From Methylobacterium nonmethylotrophicum (GTDB lineage Bacteria; Pseudomonadota; Alphaproteobacteria; Rhizobiales; Beijerinckiaceae), in the NCBI RefSeq assembly GCF_004745635.1, contig NZ_SRLB01000001.1:1-64000 (forward strand): 64,000 nt of DNA, in the 5' to 3' direction. Both the position numbers and the translations under genes were made by a program. The notes below the pieces were generated by a model. It made no database searches. It was not told where the DNA came from and saw only the letters and a list, made by a program, of their open reading frames with translations. This document shows, in pieces, positions 29,205-41,105 of this stretch (positions are counted from its first letter, which is position 1; each line of letters begins with the position of its first letter).

Positions 29205-29980
29205 GGCAGTTCTCCGGATTTGCTGGAATGTAAGATCGATTGCCCTTACAGCAGGTTTTGCAGATCCACACCCATATATCTTGCTATCTTTTCTTGTTGT
29301 TCCGACTAATTTTTAAAAAACCCTCCAATCTAGATCCACAAACGATCTTAGCTCGACTGTCAATATGAGTCCAGCTATGATGATTGACCAGACGGTGATT
29401 TTGATATACTGCGGGCGACATGATGAGATGCGGACTTTGTGACTTTCGCTGGCGTCCCTTGTCAGAAAAAGCAGTGTCCGCCTGTGGGGCGAGCGTGTCC
29501 CCGGTCTGGAGCAACCGCTGTTCGGCTTCGCAGCCTGTCACGGTCTGAACGCCTGCCTCTGCACGATCCCGCCTGCCTCACCGGCTGATCCCGATACGCC
29601 CTGGCGCTCCCGCTCCCGATCCACCCGCCGGTCACCTCGGATCCAGGACAGAGGATGACCGGCCTTGATCTCCGTCGCCGGGGGCCGGGCGCGCTGCGGC
29701 GACGCATCCGCTGCGATGACCGGTCTCCTCTCTCCCGCAGCTCGGGTCGCTCGACGTCCTGCTCGCACGGCCTCCCGATGCCGGCCCACCCGGCCTTGCC
29801 GGATTCCGCGGCGCAGTTCGGCGCCGTCCCCCATCGGAGCGGGAATCGCGGCGATGCCGGGCCCGCCCGTCTCGTCATTCTCGAGGACGCCCGGTCCTCT
29901 TCGGGATCCGGCCGGTCGCCGGGCCGAGGAAAGGCGGCTATGCTCCGGCTCGCCGATCGGATCTTCTCGGATGCCCTGCG
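29205..29980. other. Intergenic region between the low-GC pair and the ABC binding protein
   Basis: The first 250 bases are AT-rich and probably carry the promoter of the minus-strand VCBS pair. From about 29470 the composition returns to the genome norm. Frames in the GC-rich half look random (Arg/Pro-rich), so no gene is called. The border near 29470 may mark the end of acquired DNA. Confidence 0.45.
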
Positions 29981-31012
29981 ATGACGGCGCGATGGCGATT
30001 CGACAGGGGAGGCCTCACCGCCCCGCGGGCGACGCGCCGGGACGTGCTCGCCTGGCTCGCCGGGACGGCCGCCGTTCCGCGCGTCGCCGGTGCGCAGCCG
30101 CGGAAGGCCCTGCCCGTCATCGGCTATCTCGGCCTCGAAGCGCCCGACCCCTATGCCAGCCGGCTCGCCGCCTTCCGCGAAGGCCTGGCCGAGGCGGGGT
30201 TCGTCGAGGGACGGGACGTCGCGATCGACTTCCGCTGGGCCGAGGGGCGCTACGAGCGGCTGCCCGGGCTCGCCCGGGACCTGGTCGAGCGCCGGGTCGC
30301 AGTCCTGGCGGCGCCCGGCGGTGCGCCGGTTGCGCTCGCCGCGAAGGCCGCCACCGCGACGATCCCGATCGTCTTCGAGATGGGCGGGGATCCGGTCGCG
30401 CTCGGGGTGGTGCAGGATCTGGCGCGCCCGCGCGGCAACGTGACGGGCGTGTCCAGCCTGAGCGTGGAGGTCTCGCGAAAACGGCTGGAATTCCTGCACG
30501 AGGCCGTGCCGGCCGCCGCGGCCTTCGCGGTGGCGTTCAACCCGACGAGCCCGACCGCGCCCTCGCAGCTGCGCTCCCTGCACGAGGCCGCCGAGGCCCT
30601 GGGCGTGCAGATCCGGGCCTCGCCGGTCGCCAGCGAGGCGGATTTCGCGCCGATCGTCGAGGCCGCGGCCGCGCGGCGGCCGGGGGGCCTCGTCTTCACC
30701 TCCGATCCCTACTTCGCCCTGCGCAGCCGGCTGCTCGCCGCCCTCGCAATCCGCCACGCCGTGCCGGCCGTCACGCAGACGCGGGACTTCCCCCTCGCGG
30801 GCGGCCTGATGAGCTATGGCGGCGACTTCACGCAGACGCACCGGCTCGCCGGCCTCTATGCCGGCCGGATCCTCAAGGGCGAGCGGCCCTCCGACCTGCC
30901 GGTGCAGCTCGTCACGAAGGTCGAGCTGTTCGTGAACCTCAAGGCCGCCGATGCCCTCGGCGTGATCGTCCCGCCGGCGCTCCTCAGCGCCGCCGACACG
31001 GTCCTCGAGTGA
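29981..31012 (+). CDS. ABC transporter substrate-binding protein (TrpX-like family)
   Basis: This 343-residue protein belongs to the periplasmic family typified by LPVIGYLGLEAPDPYASRLAAFREGLAEAGFVEGRDVAIDFRWAEG. The N-terminus has a Tat-like signal (TRRDVLAWLAGTAAVPRVAGAQP). Family members bind aromatic amino acids or other small ligands. No permease or ATPase gene is adjacent, so it is an orphan or works with a distant transporter. The next gene (cyclase) is convergent on the other strand with a 9-bp gap. Confidence 0.8.
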   Translation: MTARWRFDRGGLTAPRATRRDVLAWLAGTAAVPRVAGAQPRKALPVIGYLGLEAPDPYASRLAAFREGLAEAGFVEGRDVAIDFRWAEGRYERLPGLARDLVERRVAVLAAPGGAPVALAAKAATATIPIVFEMGGDPVALGVVQDLARPRGNVTGVSSLSVEVSRKRLEFLHEAVPAAAAFAVAFNPTSPTAPSQLRSLHEAAEALGVQIRASPVASEADFAPIVEAAAARRPGGLVFTSDPYFALRSRLLAALAIRHAVPAVTQTRDFPLAGGLMSYGGDFTQTHRLAGLYAGRILKGERPSDLPVQLVTKVELFVNLKAADALGVIVPPALLSAADTVLE

Positions 31013-31021
31013 GGGCGGGCC

Positions 31022-32797
31022 TCACGGTTCCCGCGCGATCCCGAAGACCGGAACCTCGTCCGCGAGCCCCTTCAGCGGCAGCGTGCCCAGCGCCGTGACG
31101 GCGCATCGCCCGCGGACGGCCTCGGCGAGGCTTATGTCGATCAGGATCTGCGCGTCCGCGGCCGCGGCGCAGAGGCGAGCGGCGAGGTTCACCGCGGGGC
31201 CGATCGCCGTGTAGTCGGACCGGCCCTCGTAGCCGATCCGCCCGACGGTCGCGGGTCCCATCGCGGCGCCGACTCCGAAGCCGAGGCGGAAGCCCTCGGC
31301 GTCCCACCCGTCCGCCAGCGGCCGGACCGCCTCCTGCATGGCGAGGGCGAGCCGCACGGCGGTCGGACCGGGATCCGGGGTCGGCACGGGGGCGTTCACC
31401 AGGGCCATCAGGCCGTCGCCCGTGAAGGTGACCAGGGTGGCGCCGTGCGCCGTGATCGCGTTCCCCAAGGCCGCGAAGTACTCGCCCAGCACCGCGATCA
31501 CCACCTCGGGCGGGGAGCCGGCCGAGAAGGCGGTGAAGCCGCGCAGGTCGCCGAAGATCACCGCCACCTCGAGACGCCGCCCGTCGAGCACGCCGTCGTC
31601 CCCGCACCGGTCGACCAGCTCGGCGACCTGCGGGGCGAGGAAGCGCCGCAGCCGCGCGATGCGCTCCTGCCGCTCCTGCGACAGGGCGAGCTCGCCCGCC
31701 ATGGCGTTGAAGCGCGCGGCGAGCCGGCCGAGCTCGTCCGCCGAGGCGATGGCGATGCGGTGCGCGAAATCCCCCGCCCCGATCCGCTGCGTGCCGTGCT
31801 CGAGCAGCCGGATCGGGCCGGTCATGCGGCGCGCCAGCCCGTAGGCGAGGGCGCCGGCGAGCAGGAGACCGAGGAGGATCAGCGCGCCGGTGCGCAGGAG
31901 CGCCCGCACGATCGGCCCGAACGCTTCCGCGGCGGGCTGCATCACCACCACCGTCCAGTCGAGGCCGGGAATCGTGGCCGCCGCCGCGATCACGCCGCGG
32001 CCGGCGGCGTCCACGCCCGTCGCGGCGCCCCCGGCCGCACGCACGACCGCGCGCAACGCCGCGAGGGCACGGGCCGCCGGGTCGTCGGCCCCGCGCAGCA
32101 CGAGGCTGAGGTCGGGATGGGCGATGAGGCGGCCCGGGCCGTCGAGCACGAAGGCCTGCCCCGTCTCGCCGACGCGGATGCCCGAGACGACGTCCCGGAT
32201 GAGCTTCAGGTTGACCTCCGCCACGGCCACGCCGACGGAGGCGCGGTTGCCCGCCACCGCCACGGTCATGAAGGGCTCGGAGCCGCGGTGGTCGATCACC
32301 GGACCGTACCAGGCCCGGGCCGTCGTGGATTCGGCAAGCCTGGACTCGGCCGTCCGGGACTGGGCCATCCGGGCCCCCGCCACCGCCGGATCGGCGGAGC
32401 GGTCCACGCCGCTCCCGGCGCGGTTGAGGCTGACGCGCGAGACCTGCAGCCGCTCGCGACCGTCCCCATCGACGAGGGTCAGCTGCGCGACGGCCGGCAC
32501 CTGCCGCAGCAGGCGCAGGGCGTCGAGCCGCTGGCGCTCCTCCGCGGGGGGCGTCCAGGGCAGCTGCACCATCCAGCCGAGCTGCGTGCGGATGGTGTCG
32601 ATGAAGCCCTCGATGCGGAAGGCCGCGTCGCGCGCCTCCAGGCCGAGCAAAGCGTGCAGCTGGTCGCGCCGGTCACGGTAACCGAGCCACGCCTCCAGGC
32701 CGCCACTGGCGAACAGGGGCAGCGCCACCGCCGCGAACAGGACGACGCAGTACTTCGCGAAGAGCGAGCGGCGCGGATCGAGCGCGAGCGTGACCAT
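31022..32797 (-). CDS. Membrane adenylate/guanylate cyclase with Cache and HAMP domains
   Basis: This is a 591-residue class III nucleotide cyclase. An N-terminal helix (YCVVLFAAVALPLFASGG) precedes a periplasmic dCache-like sensor (about residues 45-300). A second helix (GALILLGLLLAGALAYGLA), a HAMP segment (RRMTGPIRLLEHGTQRIGAG) and the catalytic domain follow. The two metal-binding Asp residues are in VIFGDLRGFTAFS and TFTGDGLMAL; the DYTAIGPAVNLAARL stretch completes the signature. The start MVTLALDPRRS at 32797 was preferred over an upstream ATG. It likely couples an external signal to cAMP synthesis. Confidence 0.87.
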   Translation of the reverse strand: MVTLALDPRRSLFAKYCVVLFAAVALPLFASGGLEAWLGYRDRRDQLHALLGLEARDAAFRIEGFIDTIRTQLGWMVQLPWTPPAEERQRLDALRLLRQVPAVAQLTLVDGDGRERLQVSRVSLNRAGSGVDRSADPAVAGARMAQSRTAESRLAESTTARAWYGPVIDHRGSEPFMTVAVAGNRASVGVAVAEVNLKLIRDVVSGIRVGETGQAFVLDGPGRLIAHPDLSLVLRGADDPAARALAALRAVVRAAGGAATGVDAAGRGVIAAAATIPGLDWTVVVMQPAAEAFGPIVRALLRTGALILLGLLLAGALAYGLARRMTGPIRLLEHGTQRIGAGDFAHRIAIASADELGRLAARFNAMAGELALSQERQERIARLRRFLAPQVAELVDRCGDDGVLDGRRLEVAVIFGDLRGFTAFSAGSPPEVVIAVLGEYFAALGNAITAHGATLVTFTGDGLMALVNAPVPTPDPGPTAVRLALAMQEAVRPLADGWDAEGFRLGFGVGAAMGPATVGRIGYEGRSDYTAIGPAVNLAARLCAAAADAQILIDISLAEAVRGRCAVTALGTLPLKGLADEVPVFGIAREP

Positions 32798-32831
32798 GGC
32801 TTTGCGCGCCCCTCGCCCCGGACGCCCCCGT

Positions 32832-33527
32832 TCAGCGGCCCCGCGCACCCCCGGAGCCGGCGTCTTCGAGAAGGAGCGTGCGGATGTCGGTGAGAATCAG
32901 CGAAGGCTCGAAGACGTCGAGGCTGTAGATGTTGCGCACCCGGCCCCCGGTATCGATCAGGAAGGCGCGGAAGACGTGGTTCAGCGTCCCGCCCGGACGG
33001 GCATCGACCCGCTGCCCGTAGGCCGCGAGGATCGGCGCGAGCGCGTCCCGGCCCGGCGTCGTGAGGAAGGCCCAGGCGGGCGCGGCGGGATCGGCGGAGC
33101 GCCAGGCGGCCGCGAAGCTGCGCATCACCTCCGGCGTGTCGTGCTCGGGATCGAAGCTCAGCGTGACGAGGCGCATCCGGCGCGCCACGGCCGGATCCGT
33201 CGCGGCGAGGTCCTGAAGCCGGGCCATGCCCGCGCTGGCGAGCGGGCAGACGTCGCCGCAGCGCGTGTAGATGAGCGCCAGCACGGTGATGCCGGGCGTG
33301 TCACCCGGAAGGTCCCGGCCCAAAAGGTCCCGGCTCCTGCCGGCCTCGTCGAGGACGGCGCCTCCCCCCGCCGGCTTGATCGGCGGCAGGCGGTAGCTCC
33401 CCGGCGGCGGGATCGGGAAGCCGGCCGCCGCCTCGGGCCGCGGCGCGTGACCGTCATGGGCGCGGGCGGCGGCACCGAGGGCCAGCGCCGCGAGGCCGAG
33501 GAGAGCGGCGGGTCGCATCGGCGTCAC
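32832..33527 (-). CDS. SCO1/SenC copper chaperone
   Basis: The 231-residue thioredoxin-fold protein has an N-terminal signal (ALLGLAALALGAAARAH), the copper-binding CGDVCP motif (CxxxC) and the distal His in LNHVFRAFLID. SCO proteins deliver copper to periplasmic cuproproteins. The GTG start overlaps the mtoX stop (GTGA), giving a tight mtoX-SCO operon. Characterised methanethiol oxidase clusters have the same partner, and the enzyme is copper-dependent, so this chaperone probably matures MtoX. Confidence 0.88.
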   Translation of the reverse strand: MTPMRPAALLGLAALALGAAARAHDGHAPRPEAAAGFPIPPPGSYRLPPIKPAGGGAVLDEAGRSRDLLGRDLPGDTPGITVLALIYTRCGDVCPLASAGMARLQDLAATDPAVARRMRLVTLSFDPEHDTPEVMRSFAAAWRSADPAAPAWAFLTTPGRDALAPILAAYGQRVDARPGGTLNHVFRAFLIDTGGRVRNIYSLDVFEPSLILTDIRTLLLEDAGSGGARGR

Positions 33528-34840
33528 GGCGCGTAGAGCGCGGCGGCGCCGAACGCCATCATGTGCGGGCGCCCGAGCCGCTCGGCCGTGAAGTCGATCG
33601 CGAAGCGCGCCGCCAGCTCACGGCCGTTCCAGGTATAGGCCTTCAGGAACTGCTCGTTCTCCACCCCGGTCTTGTCCCAGTTCGCCAGGAGCGAGCTGGT
33701 ATAGTAGATCCGTTTGCCGTCCCAGCTCTGCGAGACCATGTTGAGCTGCGCGCCGATCTTCTTCTCGTAGATCTGCCGCGGCCTGTCGGGATCGGAGACG
33801 TCGAAGACGCGGGTGGTGCCGTCCATGAAGGTGTCGACGAACAGGGTGCGGTCATCGGCCGAGAGGCTGATGTCGACGGGCACCGGCAGCGTCGACGGGT
33901 CGCCGATATCGGCCACCGGCTTGGCGCTCCAGGCCCCGTGCGCGTCCTCGCGCACGAGCCAGAGCTTCGCGGTGAGCGCGGTCGAGGTGAACGCGTAAGT
34001 GTGCTGCGGCCCCCAGGCCCAGCGGATCTCCAGCGGCACGCCGGGCACGCTCAGCACGGTGCGGGGCTGGCGGGCGTGGAAGTCCCACACCACCATCGTC
34101 TGGCCGAACCGCTTCATCGCCTCGCCGTCCTTCATCAGGTCGCCGAGGGGGCGCATGTAGTTCTCGCGCCCGGTGAAGGACGAGGTCAGCATGACGTTGC
34201 GGCGCGGCAACACGCGGGCGTCGTAGCCGTAGCCGTCGGCCGTAGCCTCGATCCGCGCGCCGTTCGGCGCGGCCTCGGTGGGCAGCCAGTGCGTCGCGAC
34301 GTAGTCGCCCTCGTTCGAATACTCGACGAGGGCCGCCCGGCCGGTGCCGTCCCGGTTCGACAGGCTCGGGATCAGCATGCGGCCGGGCAGCGCGTAGGCG
34401 CCGTGCGGCCCGGCCGCGCCGCCGCTCCTCTCGACGAAGTCGTCGATCACCTTGACGAGCCGGGGTTTCGCCGGCTCGCTGGCGACGTCGAAGATGAAGA
34501 TCCTGCTGTCCGACAGGCCGGCGGCCCAGAACTGGCGCCGGTCGTCGGTGAAGCCGCCGTGATGCGCCTCGTGCCGGCCGCCCACCGACGCGGCATGGAT
34601 CGGCTTGCCGAAGGTGGGGGAGGCCTCACGCGCATCGACCGTCACGAGCTTGTCCGACCCGTCGCCGAGCCCCTCGACCCCGAGCGTCCAGACGTAGACG
34701 AAGTCCTCGAGGCCGGTGATCTTCGCCATGTAGGGCGACTGGCAGGTCTCGTCGGCGCGCGCCGGCTCGGTCACGAGCATCCATGCGGCGCAGCATGCGA
34801 GGGCCAACCGACCAGGCGGCCATGCGCGGATCCTCGCCAT
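33524..34840 (-). CDS. mtoX: Methanethiol oxidase (selenium-binding protein SBP56 family)
   Basis: The enzyme oxidises methanethiol to formaldehyde, H2S and H2O2 in the periplasm. The 438-residue product starts with a signal (RLALACCAAWMLVTEPARADE). It contains the SBP56 hallmarks: SPYMAKITGLEDFVYVWTLG, VGGRHEAHHGGFTDDRRQ (His-rich metal region), NRDGTGRAALVEYSNEGDYV, and a C-terminal HMMAFGAAALYAP. GGGAGAG lies before the ATG at 34840. SCO1/SenC follows with overlapping codons; a MauG gene, seen in some mto clusters, is absent here. Confidence 0.87.
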   Translation of the reverse strand: MARIRAWPPGRLALACCAAWMLVTEPARADETCQSPYMAKITGLEDFVYVWTLGVEGLGDGSDKLVTVDAREASPTFGKPIHAASVGGRHEAHHGGFTDDRRQFWAAGLSDSRIFIFDVASEPAKPRLVKVIDDFVERSGGAAGPHGAYALPGRMLIPSLSNRDGTGRAALVEYSNEGDYVATHWLPTEAAPNGARIEATADGYGYDARVLPRRNVMLTSSFTGRENYMRPLGDLMKDGEAMKRFGQTMVVWDFHARQPRTVLSVPGVPLEIRWAWGPQHTYAFTSTALTAKLWLVREDAHGAWSAKPVADIGDPSTLPVPVDISLSADDRTLFVDTFMDGTTRVFDVSDPDRPRQIYEKKIGAQLNMVSQSWDGKRIYYTSSLLANWDKTGVENEQFLKAYTWNGRELAARFAIDFTAERLGRPHMMAFGAAALYAP

Positions 34841-35159
34841 AGGCTCTCCCCATGCTCTTCCGGCCGGACCATCACCCTGCCTCGTCACTCGTCGCCTGCC
34901 ATCGCATCGGCGTGAAGAGGCATGGTCATGCTTCGCCGATTTGGACGAGGTGTCAATTGCCGGCATCGGTGCGGCTGTTCGAACATCGAGACATTGCTGG
35001 CGGTTTGTGCGTCTCTCGCCCCCGATTGCTGTGCGGGAAGCCTGATCCGGACCGTCCTGGTCAGACGGATCCACGTTCTGCTTGGCCGCCGTCCGGGCAC
35101 GCCGGCCGGCATCGGAGGCGGTCACGATTTGTTAACCATACCGGCGCAGTGAGCCGGCC
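34841..35159. other. Upstream region of mtoX and the small gene at 35160
   Basis: This 319-bp divergent intergenic region presumably contains both promoters. It is lower in GC than its surroundings. No hairpin or operator stands out. Confidence 0.4.
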
Positions 35160-35318
35160 ATGTACGCGCAGCTTCGCCACTCCGGCTGGCGCCCCCTCGA
35201 GGCGCTCGGCCATATCGCGTTCGGCATCGCCCTCCTGGCCGCGGGCCTCGCCCTGGCGGGCGCCGACCTCCTCGGCGGCTGGACGCAGGCCGGCCTGTTC
35301 CTCACGGGCGGCGGCTGA
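35160..35318 (+). CDS. Small hydrophobic protein
   Basis: This 52-residue frame starts MYAQLRHSGWRPLEALGHIA and continues with a hydrophobic helix (FGIALLAAGLALAGADLL) and a Gly-rich end. Composition and codon use match a small inner-membrane protein. No family is recognised. It lies divergent from mtoX with 319 bp between them. It may be an unannotated membrane microprotein, or chance coding. Confidence 0.45.
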   Translation: MYAQLRHSGWRPLEALGHIAFGIALLAAGLALAGADLLGGWTQAGLFLTGGG

Positions 35319-35654
35319 TCTCACGGAAACCGATGCGCGCCCGGTTCGCGCCGGTCCGGCACCGCCGCGAACCCGCGTGGGTTGCGTCCCGGTGACGGAC
35401 TGCTAAGCTTGGCCGTGCCGGCCGGCACGCGACGCGTGCCCGGCCGCCAACGCGCCGTCGGACGGCGACGCGCGCGATCGTCGATGCCGCATGAGCGGCA
35501 CCACGCCTCCCCTGCCGCGGGCCGTGATCCCGGGCGCGGGCGGCTTCGTCCCATCCGGACGCGCGTCCCGCGTCCTGCCGGCCGCGCCGCCGGGCGGCCC
35601 AACGGCCTCCCGGGCTTCGTCCGCGCGGCCGACCCAACCCGAGGATCCGACGCG
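35319..35654. other. Gene-free stretch
   Basis: A 336-bp GC-rich region with only Arg/Pro-rich shadow frames. No RNA fold or repeat was recognised. Confidence 0.4.
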
Positions 35655-35888
35655 ATGATCGATCACCGCCGCCGCCTCCTGAGCCGGGCCGCCCTCGCCG
35701 AGGAGGGCCGCATCACCCTGCGCCGCGAGCCGGACCGGGCCTGGCCCGGCGACCACAGCCGGCTCTGCGCGCTGGAGAATGACGGCCACCTGACCTTCCT
35801 GGGCGAAGAGCCCGGCGCGCTTCCGGGCAGCGCCTCGGCGGCCTGGCGCATCACCCCGCGGGGGCGTGACGCATTGCGCGAGCCGTGA
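35655..35888 (+). CDS. Hypothetical small protein
   Basis: This 77-residue soluble protein starts MIDHRRRLLSRAALAEEGRI and ends ITPRGRDALREP. The sequence has the mixed composition of a real protein and a plausible winged-helix-like ending (WRITPRGRDAL resembles the tail of small wHTH domains). The longer open frame from 35382 is Arg-rich and looks artefactual upstream of this ATG. No family is recognised. Confidence 0.5.
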   Translation: MIDHRRRLLSRAALAEEGRITLRREPDRAWPGDHSRLCALENDGHLTFLGEEPGALPGSASAAWRITPRGRDALREP

Positions 35889-36016
35889 CGCGGTCGGCCG
35901 CCCGCGGACACCCGTTGTCACAAGGGCTTAGAGCCGCACCGGCGCTTCAAAACCGGCCTTTTCGGTCTTAAGATGAGGGAGCGGGCCGCGGCCCGGGCAG
36001 GCCGTCGAGGAGAGCG

Positions 36017-36424
36017 ATGGACTACGTCTGCGACGTTCCAGGCGGAAAGACCTGGTTCCGGATCGACACCGAGGCGGAGGCGATCCGGGAATCGGCCCTG
36101 ATGGGCCACGCCGTCGAGAAGCACTTCCGGCAGGCCATGGCCCGGGCCGAGGCGTCCTACGTGCCGCCCTCCGGCCCCTTCATCGAGCAGCAGATCGGCC
36201 TCAAGGCGCATTTGCGCCGGACCATGCCGCGATTCTTCACCCTGCGCGACCCGGAGGGCAACGGGCTCGCCACCGCGATGGTGCCCTCGGGCGCCGGCTG
36301 CCCGATCATCGTCGGCGTCGGCAACCGCGACCCTTACGTCGAGCACGCCGAGGCGATCCGGGTGCTGGCCGCGCATCTCGGCATCCCGCTCGAGCGCAGC
36401 CGCTGCTACCCCTACGGCCGGTAG
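36017..36424 (+). CDS. Conserved hypothetical protein
   Basis: This 135-residue soluble protein has no recognised domain. It begins MDYVCDVPGGKTWFRIDTEAEAI and contains the balanced composition of a folded protein (GNGLATAMVPSGAGCPIIVGVGNRDPY near the middle). The stop is five bases from the end of the convergent HWE kinase gene. The function is unknown. A GGAGAG Shine-Dalgarno stands six bases before the ATG, supporting the start. Confidence 0.7.
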   Translation: MDYVCDVPGGKTWFRIDTEAEAIRESALMGHAVEKHFRQAMARAEASYVPPSGPFIEQQIGLKAHLRRTMPRFFTLRDPEGNGLATAMVPSGAGCPIIVGVGNRDPYVEHAEAIRVLAAHLGIPLERSRCYPYGR

Positions 36425-36429
36425 CGGGG

Positions 36430-38154
36430 TCAGGCCGCCTCGGTCCGGACCGCGAGGGGCACCGCGATCAGGCAGGCGAGACCGCCCTCGGCGAAATCGA
36501 ACCGGACCTCGCCGGCGAGCTCCCGCTCCAGGCTGGCGCGGATCAGGCGGGTGCCGAATCCGGTCCGGGTCGGCGGCACGACCCGGGGCCCGCCGCTCTC
36601 GCGCCAGCGCAGTTCCAGCGCCCCAGGCCCGACCCGCCACTCCACCGCCACCTGGCCGGCCTCGGCCGAGAGCGCGCCGTACTTCGCCGCGTTGGTGGCG
36701 AGCTCGTGGATCGCCATCCCGAGGGGCAGGGCCATCGCGGGGGTGAGGGAGACCGGCGGCCCGTCGAGGCGGATGCGGTCGGCCCGCCCGCTCGAATAGG
36801 GCTCGAGTTCGGCCGAGAGGATGCCGCGCAGACCCGCCCCCTCCCAGTGATTGGCGGTGAGGACGTTGTGGGTCTGGGACATCGCCAGCAGCCGGGCCTC
36901 GAAGCTGCCGGTGAAGTCGGCGAGGGAGGCGGCGCTGCGGGCGGTCTGGCGCGCCATCGACTGCACGGTGGCGAGGGTGTTCTTCACCCGGTGGTTCAGC
37001 TCGTGGATCAGCAGCTCCTGGCGCGCATCGGCCGCCCGGCGCTCCGCCTCCTGGCGCTGCAGCGCGGCGGCGGCGGCGGTCAGGGCGTGGCTGATCGCCT
37101 GCGCCTCCCGCACGGCGGAGGCCGGCGCCTCGACCGGCGCGCCCCGGCCGAGGGCGGCGGCCGCGACCGCGAGGCGGCGCAGCGGCCGCGCGAGCAGGCC
37201 GGCGGCGAACCAGCCGAACCCCGCCGCCAGGGTGGCGACGACGAGGCCCCAGAGCAGGATCTGCCGGCGCAGGTCCGCCACCGACGCGAAGGCGGTGCCG
37301 GCATCCTGGCGCACCAGCACGGTCCAGCCGAGGCCCGGATAGTCGCGGTAGCCCCGGGTCGGCCGGTAGCCGGTGAGGTAGCGCCGCCCGTCCGGCCAGG
37401 TCTCCGTCTCGGTGCCGGCGCGCCCGGCCCTGGCGGCGGCGACGCTCGGCAGCGCCGCCGGCAGGGTCGTGCGGCGCAACGCGTCGGGGCCGAGCAGCAC
37501 GGTGCCGTCCCGGGCGAGCACCAGGGCGGTAACGTCGCGCTGGCCGGCCGAGGTCTCGCGCAAGGAGGCCTCGACGCCCCGGGCCCAGGCCCAGTCGAGG
37601 TGACCCGAGACCACGCCGACGAGGCGTCCGTCATCGGCCCGCACCGGGGCCGCGATGTCGAGCACCCGGGGCGGGTCGGCCGGGTCGTGACCGGGCTTCA
37701 GCGCGGCGAGCAGCAGGGCGTCGTGCACGTCGCCCACGAAGGGGCCGTGGCGGCCCCTGGTGAAGTAGTCCCGGTGCGCGACGTCGATCCCCTCGAGCGC
37801 CCCGGTGCTGGTCGCCTCGATGCGGCCCGCGGCGTCGATCAGCCCGATGATGGCGTAGTCCGAGTAGGTCTCCTGGGCCCGCCGCATCACCCGGCGCTTG
37901 CGCTCGACCGGGGCGGCCGGGTCCCGGATCGTGTCGTTCTCGGCCAGGATCACCATGTCGCGCCAGCGCTCGAACAGGCCGCGGTCGAGCTGTCCGGCCA
38001 TGTGCTCGGCGAGGTCGGCGAGCTCGGCCTCGATGCGCGCCTCGAGCCGCTGGCTCGCCACCCGGGACGCCACCAGGGCGAGCACCAGGGTCGCCACCAG
38101 GCCCGCGACCCCGAGACCGAGGGCCAGGAAGACGCGGAGCGGCGGCTGGGGCAA
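36430..38154 (-). CDS. HWE/HisKA_2-type sensor histidine kinase with periplasmic Cache domain
   Basis: The 574-residue membrane sensor has an N-terminal helix (VFLALGLGVAGLVATLVLALVAS) and a dCache-like periplasmic region (about residues 35-290). A second helix, a HAMP-like linker and the kinase core follow. The H-box ELNHRVKNTLATVQSMARQT marks the HWE/HisKA_2 subfamily, and an HATPase domain carries HELATNAAKYGAL. Such kinases in Rhizobiales often feed general stress or light pathways through a separate response regulator. None is encoded next to it; the neighbour at 38297 has its own receiver domain. Confidence 0.88.
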   Translation of the reverse strand: MPQPPLRVFLALGLGVAGLVATLVLALVASRVASQRLEARIEAELADLAEHMAGQLDRGLFERWRDMVILAENDTIRDPAAPVERKRRVMRRAQETYSDYAIIGLIDAAGRIEATSTGALEGIDVAHRDYFTRGRHGPFVGDVHDALLLAALKPGHDPADPPRVLDIAAPVRADDGRLVGVVSGHLDWAWARGVEASLRETSAGQRDVTALVLARDGTVLLGPDALRRTTLPAALPSVAAARAGRAGTETETWPDGRRYLTGYRPTRGYRDYPGLGWTVLVRQDAGTAFASVADLRRQILLWGLVVATLAAGFGWFAAGLLARPLRRLAVAAAALGRGAPVEAPASAVREAQAISHALTAAAAALQRQEAERRAADARQELLIHELNHRVKNTLATVQSMARQTARSAASLADFTGSFEARLLAMSQTHNVLTANHWEGAGLRGILSAELEPYSSGRADRIRLDGPPVSLTPAMALPLGMAIHELATNAAKYGALSAEAGQVAVEWRVGPGALELRWRESGGPRVVPPTRTGFGTRLIRASLERELAGEVRFDFAEGGLACLIAVPLAVRTEAA

Positions 38155-38296
38155 GGAGGCGATCCGCGTCTTTGGCGAAGGCGGCGGCCCGGCGGCCCCG
38201 TCCTGGCTGGGACGCGATCTTATCGTAAAGCAACCCGTGGGAGAAAGCCTCGCCGGCCCGGTTCGTCGGAAAGCCCGCGGGCGTGGGGTCCGCGCC

Positions 38297-40804
<2,508 letters not shown>

Positions 40805-40994
40805 GGCTGATCGTTGCGGCCGGCTCGGAAACGCGCCGGACCTTGCGGAACAGCACCGGATAGACGGACGGTTTCCCGCAGGCAACCGGCAAATGGCCTT
40901 GTGGTTTCCTCAGTCTTCGCAGGCCGGCGCCGCATCGGCAGACTGCGGCGCGATGCCCTGTCGGGGCCGGGTCGCGACGGCTTGCCGAATCGCC

Positions 40995-41045
40995 GCCCGA
41001 ACGGTAACTTGTTGATTATGTTGTAGTTTTCAAAAGTTCTAATCT
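40995..41045 (+). promoter_or_regulatory. AT-rich promoter region of bfd
   Basis: The stretch TTGTTGATTATGTTGTAG followed by TTTTCAAAAGTTCTAATC is strikingly AT-rich against its surroundings and lies about 70 bp before the bfd start. It may hold an iron-responsive site (the inverse reads TTAGAACTTTTGAAAAC, partly like an Irr box), but the match is weak. Confidence 0.4.
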
Positions 41046-41105
41046 GCGAGCGGCCCACCGGCGCGATCCGGCGGCGCTCCGCGCACCGGATGCCTCAGTC
41101 CCCGC

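Noticed and set aside
29480..29980. Arg/Pro-rich plus-strand frames as a possible gene
   Set aside because: Overlapping frames on both strands are equally open and lack any domain; composition is that of random high-GC DNA.
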